Assembly (NCBI GenBank): GCA_045638685.1
Contig: JAZUBT010000037.1
Span: 1-64,000, forward strand
Source: SIG673 sp045638685
Lineage (GTDB): Bacteria > Bacillota > Clostridia > Oscillospirales > CAG-272
Direction: 5' to 3'
Length of the DNA: 64,000 nt
The position numbers and the translations under genes are program-made. Of this stretch, positions 52,267-60,322 are shown piece after piece (positions within the stretch are counted from its first letter, which is position 1; every line of letters starts with the position of its first letter). Under the pieces are notes generated by a model. The model saw only the letters and a program-made list of their open reading frames with translations. It made no database searches and was not told where the DNA came from.

Positions 52267-52362
52267 TTATTTAGTTATCCATCCTCTCGGAAGCAGCGCG
52301 GTTCCAAGGCATTCGGGCTTTAAATTTCCCCGTTTTTCAAAGCGCTTCGGGGGGCAAATCAT
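52267..52362 (-). CDS. possible 31-aa microprotein or gene remnant
   Basis: An ATG at 52362 with a GAAGG-like site 6 bp upstream opens 31 codons that end 6 bp before the terminator stem. The product (MICPPKRFEKRG..., ending GTALLPRGWITK) has no signal or known motif. It may be a true small gene after the oxidoreductase or the tail of a lost gene. Confidence 0.3.
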   Translation of the reverse strand: MICPPKRFEKRGNLKPECLGTALLPRGWITK

Positions 52363-52383
52363 GCTGCGCCTTCACAGTGCGTG

Positions 52384-52485
52384 AGATTAAAAATATACTG
52401 TTTCTCCGCTGACCGTAAGATTAAAAATGTACTGTTTTTCCACTGACCGTAAGATTAAAAATATACCGTTTCTCCGGTGCTCGCC
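52384..52485. repeat. 34-bp tandem triplication of the oxidoreductase gene end
   Basis: Three 34-bp units (anchors AGATTAAAAA at 52384, 52418 and 52452). The unit at 52452 holds the last codons and stop of the oxidoreductase. The other two are downstream copies of the same stop-codon segment with a few changes. In the coding strand each reads GGxGAAACxGTAxATTTTTAA, i.e. Gly-Glu-Thr-Val-Tyr-Phe-stop or close. Confidence 0.9.
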
Positions 52486-53501
52486 GATTTATAAATCGCC
52501 TCAATTATCTTAATCGCCTTAATCGCCTCAAGAGGCATTATCTGAGGGTCTCTGTCCTGAATAACCGCATCAACCATATCCTCTATCTGCGTTACATGGC
52601 CGTATTTAAGACCTTCCTCATAAGCGCAGGCAACCCTGTTTCCTCTGCCGTATCTGTCAAGCATATCCTGCTCGTCGCGCTCGTCCTCTCCCTCTATCTT
52701 CCAGAGCTTAAGAACGTCTGCGTCAAGCTCAACCGAGCCCCGCGTTCCGTATATCTGAATATCGGTAGAAAGTCCCGGATAGCAACAGGTGGTTGACAAA
52801 AACGTCGCTGTCGCTCCGTTTTTAAACCTTACTATTGAAGCTGTCAGATCCTCGGTATCAATGTTATGAGCGTTTACAGACATTGTGGATTTTACGCTCT
52901 CCGGCTCACCCATAAGCCACTGCATAATATCAAGGGTATGTATAGCTTGATTAATAAGAGAGCCGCCGCCGTCCATCTCCCACGTGCCGTGCCAACAAAG
53001 CTCGCCGTCATAGTAGCTCTGCGCTCTATACCACTTAACGGCAAAGGTTCCGAGGAACACCTTGCCGAGCCTTCCGCTGTCAATAGCGGCTTTTAGGGGC
53101 TTCATTACCGCGTGGTTTCTGTTCTGATATATGCACCCCACCTTTTTGCCGGTAAGCCTTCTCGCCTCCTCGATTTTCATCGCCGCCTCGACCGTAATAT
53201 CAATAGGCTTTTCGACAAGCACGTTTTTTCCGGCGTTAAGCGCTTTTACCGCATACTCGGCGTGTATTCCGCTCGGCAAACATATACTGATTATATCTAT
53301 TTCGGGGTTTTTCAGCATTTCGTCAAAATCGGTATAACCGATAACGTCGGGGTTTTTATCGGTAACGCTCTTAATTTTATCCGGAACAATGTCGCAAACC
53401 GCCACAAGTCTGCATTTTTCATACCGAAGCGCAGCCTCTGCGTGTGTCTTTCCCACTCCAAGGCCCGCAACCGCATAGCCTATCTTATTATCTTTAGTCA
53501 T
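52455..53501 (-). CDS. Gfo/Idh/MocA family oxidoreductase
   Basis: An NAD(P)-dependent sugar or inositol dehydrogenase family member of 348 aa. The Rossmann part opens IGYAVAGLGVGKTHAEA. The EKPIDIT motif has the catalytic Lys. The second domain has GTWEMDGGGSLINQAIHTLD with the conserved His-Asp pair. The substrate is unknown, but it lies next to the sugar-uptake locus on the same strand, so it may act on the imported sugar. The gene's last codons are part of a tandem repeat. Confidence 0.93.
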   Translation of the reverse strand: MTKDNKIGYAVAGLGVGKTHAEAALRYEKCRLVAVCDIVPDKIKSVTDKNPDVIGYTDFDEMLKNPEIDIISICLPSGIHAEYAVKALNAGKNVLVEKPIDITVEAAMKIEEARRLTGKKVGCIYQNRNHAVMKPLKAAIDSGRLGKVFLGTFAVKWYRAQSYYDGELCWHGTWEMDGGGSLINQAIHTLDIMQWLMGEPESVKSTMSVNAHNIDTEDLTASIVRFKNGATATFLSTTCCYPGLSTDIQIYGTRGSVELDADVLKLWKIEGEDERDEQDMLDRYGRGNRVACAYEEGLKYGHVTQIEDMVDAVIQDRDPQIMPLEAIKAIKIIEAIYKSASTGETVYF

Positions 53502-53578
53502 TTTTCATTTTCCCTTTCCACAGTCATAAAATCCACGTAGCGTTCTTTTAAAACGTCGTAAATGCAGTCAGTGGCTTT

Positions 53579-54175
53579 TCAAAAGCCCTGCTGCTCGTCA
53601 AGAGTCATTGTAAAAGCAGGTAAAAAGTGCTCCATAAAATACTTGATTTCTGGAAGCTCGGTTTCAAGCAGCTTCTTTTCAATTCCGACCTTCGCGCTGG
53701 AAAACTCGGTATTATGGAACTTTTCCTCCTCAACGCATTTTATATATGCGCACAGCCTATCCGCGCCTTTAACTATCTTATGAAGCTCCGCGTCCCCGTC
53801 TTCCTCACAAAAAAGAGACTTAAACTCATCAAAAAGCTCGGGGGGGAGCTTTTCAACCAAGCTTTTCGCGCTTTGCTCCTCTATTATACCGAATTCACTT
53901 CGTATAGCGGGACTTGCATATTTAATCGGGGTAGGCATATCTCCCGTAAAAACCTCGGGAACATCGTGGTAAAGCGCAAGAATTACCGCCTTTCCCGTGT
54001 CATAATTCTTGCCGAAAACCTTATTACCGATAACGGCAAGTGCGTGTGTAATGAGCGCGCACTCAGAGGAATGCTGCGCAAGACTTTCGGGAAGAGCGTT
54101 TCTCATAAGCCCCCATCTCTGAATATATTTCTGTCGAAAAACCAACGCAAAAAAAGGGCTGATTTTTTTATCCAT
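53579..54175 (-). CDS. yfbR: 5'-deoxynucleotidase, YfbR-like HD phosphohydrolase
   Basis: An HD-domain nucleotidase that removes phosphate from deoxynucleoside 5'-monophosphates. The family signature RWGLMRNALPESLAQHS is at about residues 20-36, the HD pair is in ALYHDVPEVFTGDMPTPIKY, and the later Asp is in KIVKGADRLCAYIKC. The 198-aa length is normal. GGAGGAG precedes the ATG. It is 77 bp upstream of the oxidoreductase and divergent from thyX, whose product also serves dNMP supply. Confidence 0.93.
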   Translation of the reverse strand: MDKKISPFFALVFRQKYIQRWGLMRNALPESLAQHSSECALITHALAVIGNKVFGKNYDTGKAVILALYHDVPEVFTGDMPTPIKYASPAIRSEFGIIEEQSAKSLVEKLPPELFDEFKSLFCEEDGDAELHKIVKGADRLCAYIKCVEEEKFHNTEFSSAKVGIEKKLLETELPEIKYFMEHFLPAFTMTLDEQQGF

Positions 54176-54301
54176 ATCGCTTTACTCTCCTCCCCAAAGC
54201 TAAAAATCTCTACATTCAATTATATCACTTAAATACCTCGTTGTCAATAACAAAACCCTTTTTCTTTTTTTCAAAAACAAACTCTTTTTTCGTTTTCCTT
54301 A

Positions 54302-54330
54302 TTGACAAGGTTGTCAAAAAATGATAAAAT
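54302..54330 (+). promoter_or_regulatory. sigma-A promoter of thyX with overlapping inverted repeat
   Basis: TTGACA (54302-54307), 17-bp spacer and TAAAAT (54325-54330). The -35 box is the left half of a perfect inverted repeat TTGACA-AGG-TTGTCAA (54302-54317), which could be an operator. Confidence 0.75.
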
Positions 54331-54336
54331 GTATGT

Positions 54337-54517
54337 AAGTGATTTTAACGTGGGGCGTTAGAGCGAAAATAAAAGCGTTACGCATATACCGAACAAACGG
54401 TTTTTCAGCCGTCTTTATCGCCTTGTGTAAGACGTGCCGCCCTCAAAAGCTACACCGAAAATCGCAAAAATATTGATTAAAGCTACAAGCCCCATACTGA
54501 AAGGAACGGTTTAAAAA
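54337..54517 (+). other. long leader of thyX
   Basis: About 180 nt of untranslated leader. It holds small hairpins: AACG/CGTT near 54349, and ACCGAACAAACGGTTTTT near 54390, a small terminator-like stem. A THF riboswitch would be a natural guess, but I cannot fit its conserved core. Confidence 0.4.
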
Positions 54518-55276
54518 ATGAAGGTTGAATTAATCGCGCACACCCCCGACGCAGACAAAATAATAGCCGCCGCCGCTAAGCTCTGCTATGCAAAAAGCGA
54601 CATTTCTACACTTATGGACAAGCTTACCCCCGAAAAAGTTGAGGAGTTTCTCGAAATGCTCTCCGACCTCGGACACGAAAGCCCTGTCGAGCACGCGGTT
54701 TTCACTTTTGGTATAGAGGGTGTTTCAAGAGCGCTTCTCGCCCAGATAACCCGCCACAGAATAGCGTCTTTCTCTGTACAGAGCCAAAGATACGTTGACA
54801 AAAGCAGCTTTGACTATATCGTTCCGCCGGAAATAGCAAGAGTCCCCGAGGCTTTAGAGGAATATAACGCTGCAATGAAAGAGGACGCCGAGCACTACGC
54901 AAGATTAAAGGCTATACTCACAAAGGCAAATTACGAGCGCCTGATTTCCGAGGGAAAAAGCGAAGCAGATGCTAAAAAAGCAGCGGAAAAGGCGGCAAAC
55001 GAGGACGCAAGGTTCGTTCTCCCCAACGCCTGCGACACAAGAATGATAATGACAATGAACGTCCGTTCACTCTGGAATTTCTTTAAGCTTCGCTGCTGTA
55101 CGCGCGCGCAGTGGGAAATCCGCGAGCTCGCTACCGAAATGCTCCGTCTTTGTAAGGAAGCGTGTCCGCTTCTCTTCAAGTACGCCGGACCTGCTTGTAT
55201 AAAAGGCAAATGCGCCGAGGGCGCCTTCACCTGCGGAAAGATAACCGAGGTAAGAGAACGTTTTTCAAAAATGTAA
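54518..55276 (+). CDS. thyX: flavin-dependent thymidylate synthase
   Basis: ThyX makes dTMP from dUMP with FAD and methylene-THF, replacing ThyA. The ThyX motif RHRIASFSVQSQRY is at about residues 79-92. The LPNACDTRMIMTMNVRSLWNFF block and the C-terminal RCCTRAQWEIRELA block are also clear. The 252 aa include a helical insertion (about 105-160) typical of longer ThyX. GAAAGGAAC precedes the ATG. It forms a single-gene unit. Confidence 0.96.
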   Translation: MKVELIAHTPDADKIIAAAAKLCYAKSDISTLMDKLTPEKVEEFLEMLSDLGHESPVEHAVFTFGIEGVSRALLAQITRHRIASFSVQSQRYVDKSSFDYIVPPEIARVPEALEEYNAAMKEDAEHYARLKAILTKANYERLISEGKSEADAKKAAEKAANEDARFVLPNACDTRMIMTMNVRSLWNFFKLRCCTRAQWEIRELATEMLRLCKEACPLLFKYAGPACIKGKCAEGAFTCGKITEVRERFSKM

Positions 55277-55357
55277 TCCGGAATAAAGCTTTTCACAGCC
55301 GCAAGGATACAATCACAAAAGCTTTCATTCTGCAAAAATCAAACTTCATTAAACACA

Positions 55358-55397
55358 AAAAGACCGAAAACATAAAGCGTTTTCGGTCTTTGTTTTT
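55358..55397. terminator. bidirectional terminator between thyX and the large lipoprotein
   Basis: AAAGACCGAAAAC / GTTTTCGGTCTTT with a 7-nt loop and T-runs on both strands, between two converging genes. Confidence 0.9.
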
Positions 55398-55411
55398 ATT
55401 GTTCTACGGGC

Positions 55412-58400
55412 TTATTCGCCGTCTTCCTGAGCGCCCTGCTCATTCGTGGGAACAATCGCGTAGTAATTCTTGCCGCATCCGCAAGAGCAGACGAAATGGT
55501 CAACGGTAATACCGTCATCATGTACGGCACGGTCGCTTTCCTTTGCTTCGGGTTTGCGGTAGCATTTTACTACATTATCATCGTCTTCATCTGTACCTTC
55601 TTGTTTTTCGCTCCAAAGGGGAATCTTAATGTTTTCCTTTTTAACGGCTATATGGCCGCAGTCGCTGCAAACACTCTTTGTATATCCCGAAGAGGTACAT
55701 GTAGGAGCAACAGTCTCAACGTCTGTGTATGTATGATTTCCTTCTGTACAGAACTCGCCCACGTTCTCGCCAATGTAGGCCTCGCTTCTTATCGTATCGT
55801 TTTCGAAGCTTACCGTCTCAAAGTAGATTGTGGTTCCGTCCATAAGCTTTCCGTTACCGTTACCTGCAAGCTCGCCCTCAAATTCGATGCGAAGCGACGT
55901 TACGTCGTCCATCCTTCCGCTCGTAGTACCTACACTCTTGAAGCAGGGATAAGCCGCGTTATCGGGATTTTCGAAAAGCGGAATGGTTACCGTCTGCCAA
56001 CCAAGGCTATGTAAATATATGCGTATCTGGTAGCAGCCGCTCGCTGTCATAAGCTTGAATATAACGTTATATCCGCTGGTAGCCTCAACGTTAAGGCTTA
56101 CGGTCAGGTATTTGTAACCGGATAAATCGTACACTCCGGGGGTGTTGCCCGCAAGCTTTGTATTAGTAAAGGTTTTAAACTCTATCGCCTTAAGAGCGTT
56201 GGTTTCATACTGTGTTGTTTTAAGAACAGTTTTGTCGCCAAGCTTCGTAACAGTTACTCCTGCGTAATCAAAGCTCTGATCCTCATAGAATTTAATCGCG
56301 TCAAACTTCTCAAGAATCTCGGTTTTTACGGTTACCGTTTCAGCTTTTCCGGGAATTATTTTGTTTACGGGAGAGACTGAACCTGCATACAAAGCGGTAT
56401 TAGCCATATGGAAATCAAACGCGCCGCCGTCAATAACCATAAACTTATATCCAAGCGCGGTGTATTTAGGATTTGCATATTCGGACTTGGCTTTTACGCC
56501 CTCAGAACGGCAAACTCCGTTAATATACACGTCGTAGGTTCCTTCAGCCTCGTTTATAACTATATTGTAGGTAATCCATCCGTCCTGCGCAACGGAATAA
56601 ATTTCCTTTCCGTCTCCGGAACACAGTTTACCATTTTCAAGATAGAGGAAATCCTGAAGCTGAACTCCGTCGCTCGTCTGTTTTCTACCCTGAGCAAGTA
56701 TTATTTTACCGTCGTTCATTTTGCTGCCGGTAAAGCTGCCTGCGTTAAATTTAATCTCGTTGTAAAGAACCGCGCCGCTATTATTCATAATCGATTCGGC
56801 GGTTGAGATTTCGGAAACAGTTTTAGAGGTATCTGCGTCCGGAATACTCGTTTCACCATCAACCTTAATGCAGTGAAGTGCGGGAAGCTCTGTTCCGGAT
56901 GCTCCGACGATGCTTTCAACATATGCGCGGAATCCCTTGTTGCTGGATATCTGCATCTTGTTTCCAAGTACGCCAGCGGTGTTGTTCGGGATATAAAGCA
57001 GTTCGTTGTCGGTAACGTTTTTGCCTGCGTCGTAATTTGTCTCAGCCGTATTCGGAAGTAAGGGGTTGGTTATGTAAACCGGAGCAGACGCATTATAAAT
57101 ATACATATCGTCAACGTCAAGAGTTCTTTTTTCTCCGGCTGCACTATCAAATAAGAAACGGTGTTGGTAAAAGACGCCCCATTCGGGAATAACGTAATCC
57201 GTTTCTCCTTTTTTCATAAGGACATTCTGAGCCATAAGCTCGCCGTTAAAGTAAGCGTCAATGGTTACCGTGCTATGATGGAGTACAAAGGAAAGCTTAG
57301 AAAATTCCGTGCTGTTAAGCTGTCCTATATTAACAGCCGCACCGTCCGGAGCAAGTATGATACATCCTTTTTCATCCAACCTGAAAAGGGTAACCTGCGG
57401 TGCTACGTAAGCGTTATTGGCTTTTGTTCTATAATGCAGCTTCATGCTTCCCGTTGCAAATTTGCCGTTTGCGGGAAGCCTAAAGGACATTTCAAGAATT
57501 ACGTCTGCACCGCTTTTCTTGAAGCTTTCGGACATTTCAAGGTATGCCTTGTCATCTTGATTGGTGCCATGATTTAACCTTAGGAAGGTATTTTGCAGTT
57601 CGGTTATTTTTTCGGCAGTAGTTGTGCCGAGGTTGTTGTCATGGAAAAGCATAGTAACGTTTCCGTTGCCTGTGTCGTACTTCGCGGCAACCGAGCTGTT
57701 AAAGCCCGCGCCGTCAACTCCGCCGTAAAAACTCGTCGTACCAAGCTTAGCCTTCATTTCTGCAACAGTCGGAAATACTCCGGGAACGGAAAGCGGACGC
57801 GTGGTCTTGAATTCATCCTCGTTACATCTAATACAGAAGCTCTCTATTACCTGTCCGTCCTTAGTGTCCTTGACTTCGGACTTCATGTAATGTCCGTACG
57901 CGGGGATTTCATTCGTTTTAATCGTAAGACCGCACCCGGGATTTGCACAGCGCCCCTCGCTGTAACCGTCTCTTAAGCAGTTAACCTCCAGCTTAACCTC
58001 GATATCAACAATGTTGTGTCCGAATTTATATTCGCCGTTAAACTCGTTCATTTCGCAGCCGCAGGCCTCACATTTTCCGACAATATAACCGTCGGAATCA
58101 CAGGTCGCGGGAACGTTACGGTAAGACGAGTCCTCGGTATCTATCTTGTGCGGAAGCTTCGCTACGGCTTCCTTATCTTTATATCCGCAAAGAGAGCATT
58201 TTTTGTAAACAGCGCCGTATTCGGTACAGGTAGGCGCTTTGTAGCCTTCATCACCCGGAAGCTGAACCATATTATGGCTGAGCTTTTCCGCAGTGGTAAT
58301 ATGCTCGGTCTGTCCGCTACATTCGGAGCAAAGCTTGTAGCTGTATCCGTCGTTGTAGCAATCTGCCGGCACAGACTTGTCGCTAAAGTTATGCGCACAG

Positions 58401-59560
58401 CCTTCGGTCAGCTTTTTATACATTATTTTATCGCGATTATGCTCCGTCTCAAACACGCCGTAGTCGGGATCAAAAGGATTTCCTTCATATCCCTTGGGAG
58501 AGAACGCAATATAAACGTCTATGTTGTCAACCGCAAACGACGAAGCTACTTCAACCTCGTGAGTCATAGCAATCTTGAAGTTTTCAAGGTCCATTCCGGC
58601 AAAATAGTCGTCGTTCAGATATTCAACGTCCTTGATTACGAGCTTGTTGTCTATGTAGAACTCATACATGCGGTCAATGTCGTTAAGAACGACGGAGAAC
58701 CTTATCCATCTGTCGTAATCGGAATCCTTAAGTGTATAAATAGAACCGTAGGTGATAGCTATGGTATGAGTGTCGGCATCATAAGTAAGGAAATCAACGG
58801 CAGCAAGCTCCTTGTTTCCGGAAAGTAGAACGAGGTCCTTCGTGTTGTCCTTATTGATTTTAACGTCGAACTCAACTACGTAGCTGTTGGACTTAAGTCT
58901 GCTGTATCCGGGAGCAAATACTGCACCGTAGCCGTGATCGCCTATGCTGATTTTATCGGTTCTTTCTATGTAAAGATAGGAGTTAGCGGGCGCAACATCG
59001 GTCTTGTAATAGTCAGCTTCGGTTACTCCGTCGGGAGTATATACGACAAGCGCGTCGTAGCTGAGCGTATTCTTCCACTCACCCTCAAAATCGGTGTTGA
59101 AACCGACAAGTCTGGTGTGAGTAACACCTGAGCATCTATCACACGATGCCGTTTCGCTGTAACCGTCCTCGGAAAGAGAGTAGTTAATAAACTTATGACC
59201 GAGCGCGGAGCCCTCCTTTGCTATTGTTTCGGAGTGGGTACAAAGGGCACAGGTTCTCGTCTCGGTTCCGTCCTCTGTACACGTGGCATCCTCGTTATAC
59301 ACCCATTCAGCCTTAGCAATGGTATGTCCATCGGGCTTCCATACGTACTGCTCAACCTTTTTACATACCCTACAGGTTCTCTCCTTTATACCTGGCTCGG
59401 TACAGGTTCTTTTCTCGATCGTTACTTCTTTTTTGTTCCAATCGTGCCCTTTAACGGAGCACTCATCTTCCTCTTCACTGTCTTTTTTACAAGCGACAAG
59501 CAGTGAAAAAGGAATCATCAGAACCGCAAGAAGAAGTGCGAGTATCCGTATTTTTTTCAT
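55412..59560 (-). CDS. large lipoprotein with Cys-rich repeats and lectin-like domains
   Basis: A 1382-aa lipoprotein, lipobox LVAC with Cys24. Seven copies of a short motif Cys-x4-Gly-x4/5-Cys-x2/4-Cys occur: two near the N-terminus (TCTEPGIKERTCRVC type, about 60-140), four in the middle (about 395-560) and one near the C-terminus. Each could hold a metal when paired with the His that often follows or precedes. Between them are three beta-rich LamG-like regions (about 160-385, 600-830, 860-1080) and a galactose-binding-like region (1110-1290). It is probably a surface adhesin or glycan binder, with no catalytic motif. I start at the ATG at 59560 with AAGGAGA upstream; the 26-codon longer reading hides the signal peptide. 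Confidence 0.8.
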   Translation of the reverse strand: MKKIRILALLLAVLMIPFSLLVACKKDSEEEDECSVKGHDWNKKEVTIEKRTCTEPGIKERTCRVCKKVEQYVWKPDGHTIAKAEWVYNEDATCTEDGTETRTCALCTHSETIAKEGSALGHKFINYSLSEDGYSETASCDRCSGVTHTRLVGFNTDFEGEWKNTLSYDALVVYTPDGVTEADYYKTDVAPANSYLYIERTDKISIGDHGYGAVFAPGYSRLKSNSYVVEFDVKINKDNTKDLVLLSGNKELAAVDFLTYDADTHTIAITYGSIYTLKDSDYDRWIRFSVVLNDIDRMYEFYIDNKLVIKDVEYLNDDYFAGMDLENFKIAMTHEVEVASSFAVDNIDVYIAFSPKGYEGNPFDPDYGVFETEHNRDKIMYKKLTEGCAHNFSDKSVPADCYNDGYSYKLCSECSGQTEHITTAEKLSHNMVQLPGDEGYKAPTCTEYGAVYKKCSLCGYKDKEAVAKLPHKIDTEDSSYRNVPATCDSDGYIVGKCEACGCEMNEFNGEYKFGHNIVDIEVKLEVNCLRDGYSEGRCANPGCGLTIKTNEIPAYGHYMKSEVKDTKDGQVIESFCIRCNEDEFKTTRPLSVPGVFPTVAEMKAKLGTTSFYGGVDGAGFNSSVAAKYDTGNGNVTMLFHDNNLGTTTAEKITELQNTFLRLNHGTNQDDKAYLEMSESFKKSGADVILEMSFRLPANGKFATGSMKLHYRTKANNAYVAPQVTLFRLDEKGCIILAPDGAAVNIGQLNSTEFSKLSFVLHHSTVTIDAYFNGELMAQNVLMKKGETDYVIPEWGVFYQHRFLFDSAAGEKRTLDVDDMYIYNASAPVYITNPLLPNTAETNYDAGKNVTDNELLYIPNNTAGVLGNKMQISSNKGFRAYVESIVGASGTELPALHCIKVDGETSIPDADTSKTVSEISTAESIMNNSGAVLYNEIKFNAGSFTGSKMNDGKIILAQGRKQTSDGVQLQDFLYLENGKLCSGDGKEIYSVAQDGWITYNIVINEAEGTYDVYINGVCRSEGVKAKSEYANPKYTALGYKFMVIDGGAFDFHMANTALYAGSVSPVNKIIPGKAETVTVKTEILEKFDAIKFYEDQSFDYAGVTVTKLGDKTVLKTTQYETNALKAIEFKTFTNTKLAGNTPGVYDLSGYKYLTVSLNVEATSGYNVIFKLMTASGCYQIRIYLHSLGWQTVTIPLFENPDNAAYPCFKSVGTTSGRMDDVTSLRIEFEGELAGNGNGKLMDGTTIYFETVSFENDTIRSEAYIGENVGEFCTEGNHTYTDVETVAPTCTSSGYTKSVCSDCGHIAVKKENIKIPLWSEKQEGTDEDDDNVVKCYRKPEAKESDRAVHDDGITVDHFVCSCGCGKNYYAIVPTNEQGAQEDGE

Positions 59561-59596
59561 ATTTGCTCTCCTTAAAAAGATTATTTTGCAAGTACA

Positions 59597-59625
59597 ATTA
59601 TAGCATTCCGAGGTTGTTTTATCAA
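59597..59625 (-). promoter_or_regulatory. sigma-A promoter of the large lipoprotein gene
   Basis: On the minus strand: TTGATA (59625-59620), 17-bp spacer, TATAAT (59602-59597), about 37 bp before the start codon. Confidence 0.78.
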
Positions 59626-59850
59626 TGTATTTTTTCAATCACGAAATGTATTATTTCAACCCGATTTATTGTTATTCGCAATATAACCAAAAAGATATTT
59701 ATATTTTATAGCAAACTACCCAAAGCGCCACCGAGTTTACAAGCACTGTCGTCCTTTTTTATCTTGAAAAATGACGCGCTTACAAAAATTCACACTAAAT
59801 TAACATTTTTAAACCGTTAAATTCAAAGAATTATGTTAAAATTGCGTTTG

Positions 59851-59873
59851 AAATTGAAACCGAGTTTCATTTT
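59851..59873 (+). promoter_or_regulatory. palindromic operator, probable Zur box
   Basis: AAATTGAAAC-CGA-GTTTCATTTT is a 23-bp inverted repeat with a single mismatch, 20 bp before the regulator gene. Its size and A/T-rich arms suit a Fur-family dimer, so it is likely the site where the zinc regulator represses its own operon. The rest of the gap 59561-59850 is AT-rich with nothing else recognised. Confidence 0.65.
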
Positions 59874-59893
59874 CGAAAGTAACACAAAAGGGG

Positions 59894-60283
59894 TTGAGCG
59901 ACATCAACAGAGAAAGCGGCTACAAAACGCGCCAGCGCGAGGCAATTCTCGAATATCTTAAAAAGGAAAACCGCTGCGTAAGCGCGGAAGACATAATAAA
60001 CGCTCTCGGCGCTTCAAAGGCTACCGCTTACAGAAGCCTTGAGCGCTTCGTAAGCGAGGGAATCGTTCTTCGTTTTTCGGGAGACGTTGGAGAAGGTGCG
60101 GTTTACAGATACAACAAAAGTCATAGCGGACACTTTCATCTTAAGTGCACAAGCTGTGGAAAAACAGTGTGCGCAGACTGCGGATTTATAAAACAAATGG
60201 AGGAGCATTTTATGGCTCACCACGGCTTCGGTCTCAGCAAATCGCAAACCGTTTTTTACGGCACATGCTCCGATTGCAGATAA
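59894..60283 (+). CDS. zur: Fur family regulator, probably Zur
   Basis: A Fur-family repressor of 129 aa with an N-terminal winged helix (KTRQREAILEYLKKEN, KATAYRSLERFVSEG) and a dimer/metal domain. The HFHLKCTSCGKTVCADC block and the terminal GTCSDC hold two CxxC pairs for structural zinc. It is followed by znuA-znuC-znuB, so Zur is more likely than Fur or PerR. The start is unclear. The only usual start codon in frame is a TTG at 59894, which touches its AAAGGGG site with no gap. An ATC at 59903 has ideal spacing but would be non-standard. Confidence 0.88.
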   Translation: MSDINRESGYKTRQREAILEYLKKENRCVSAEDIINALGASKATAYRSLERFVSEGIVLRFSGDVGEGAVYRYNKSHSGHFHLKCTSCGKTVCADCGFIKQMEEHFMAHHGFGLSKSQTVFYGTCSDCR

Positions 60284-60322
60284 ACGCGACGGCACGTTAA
60301 AACACGAGGTTAAAATTCGAAT

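Noticed and set aside
54337..54517. THF riboswitch upstream of thyX
   Set aside because: Considered because of thyX function, but I could not fit the conserved core sequences to this leader.
58016..58828. Plus-strand open frame opposite the large lipoprotein
   Set aside because: Antisense shadow. The lipoprotein frame has a signal peptide, promoter and ribosome-binding site.
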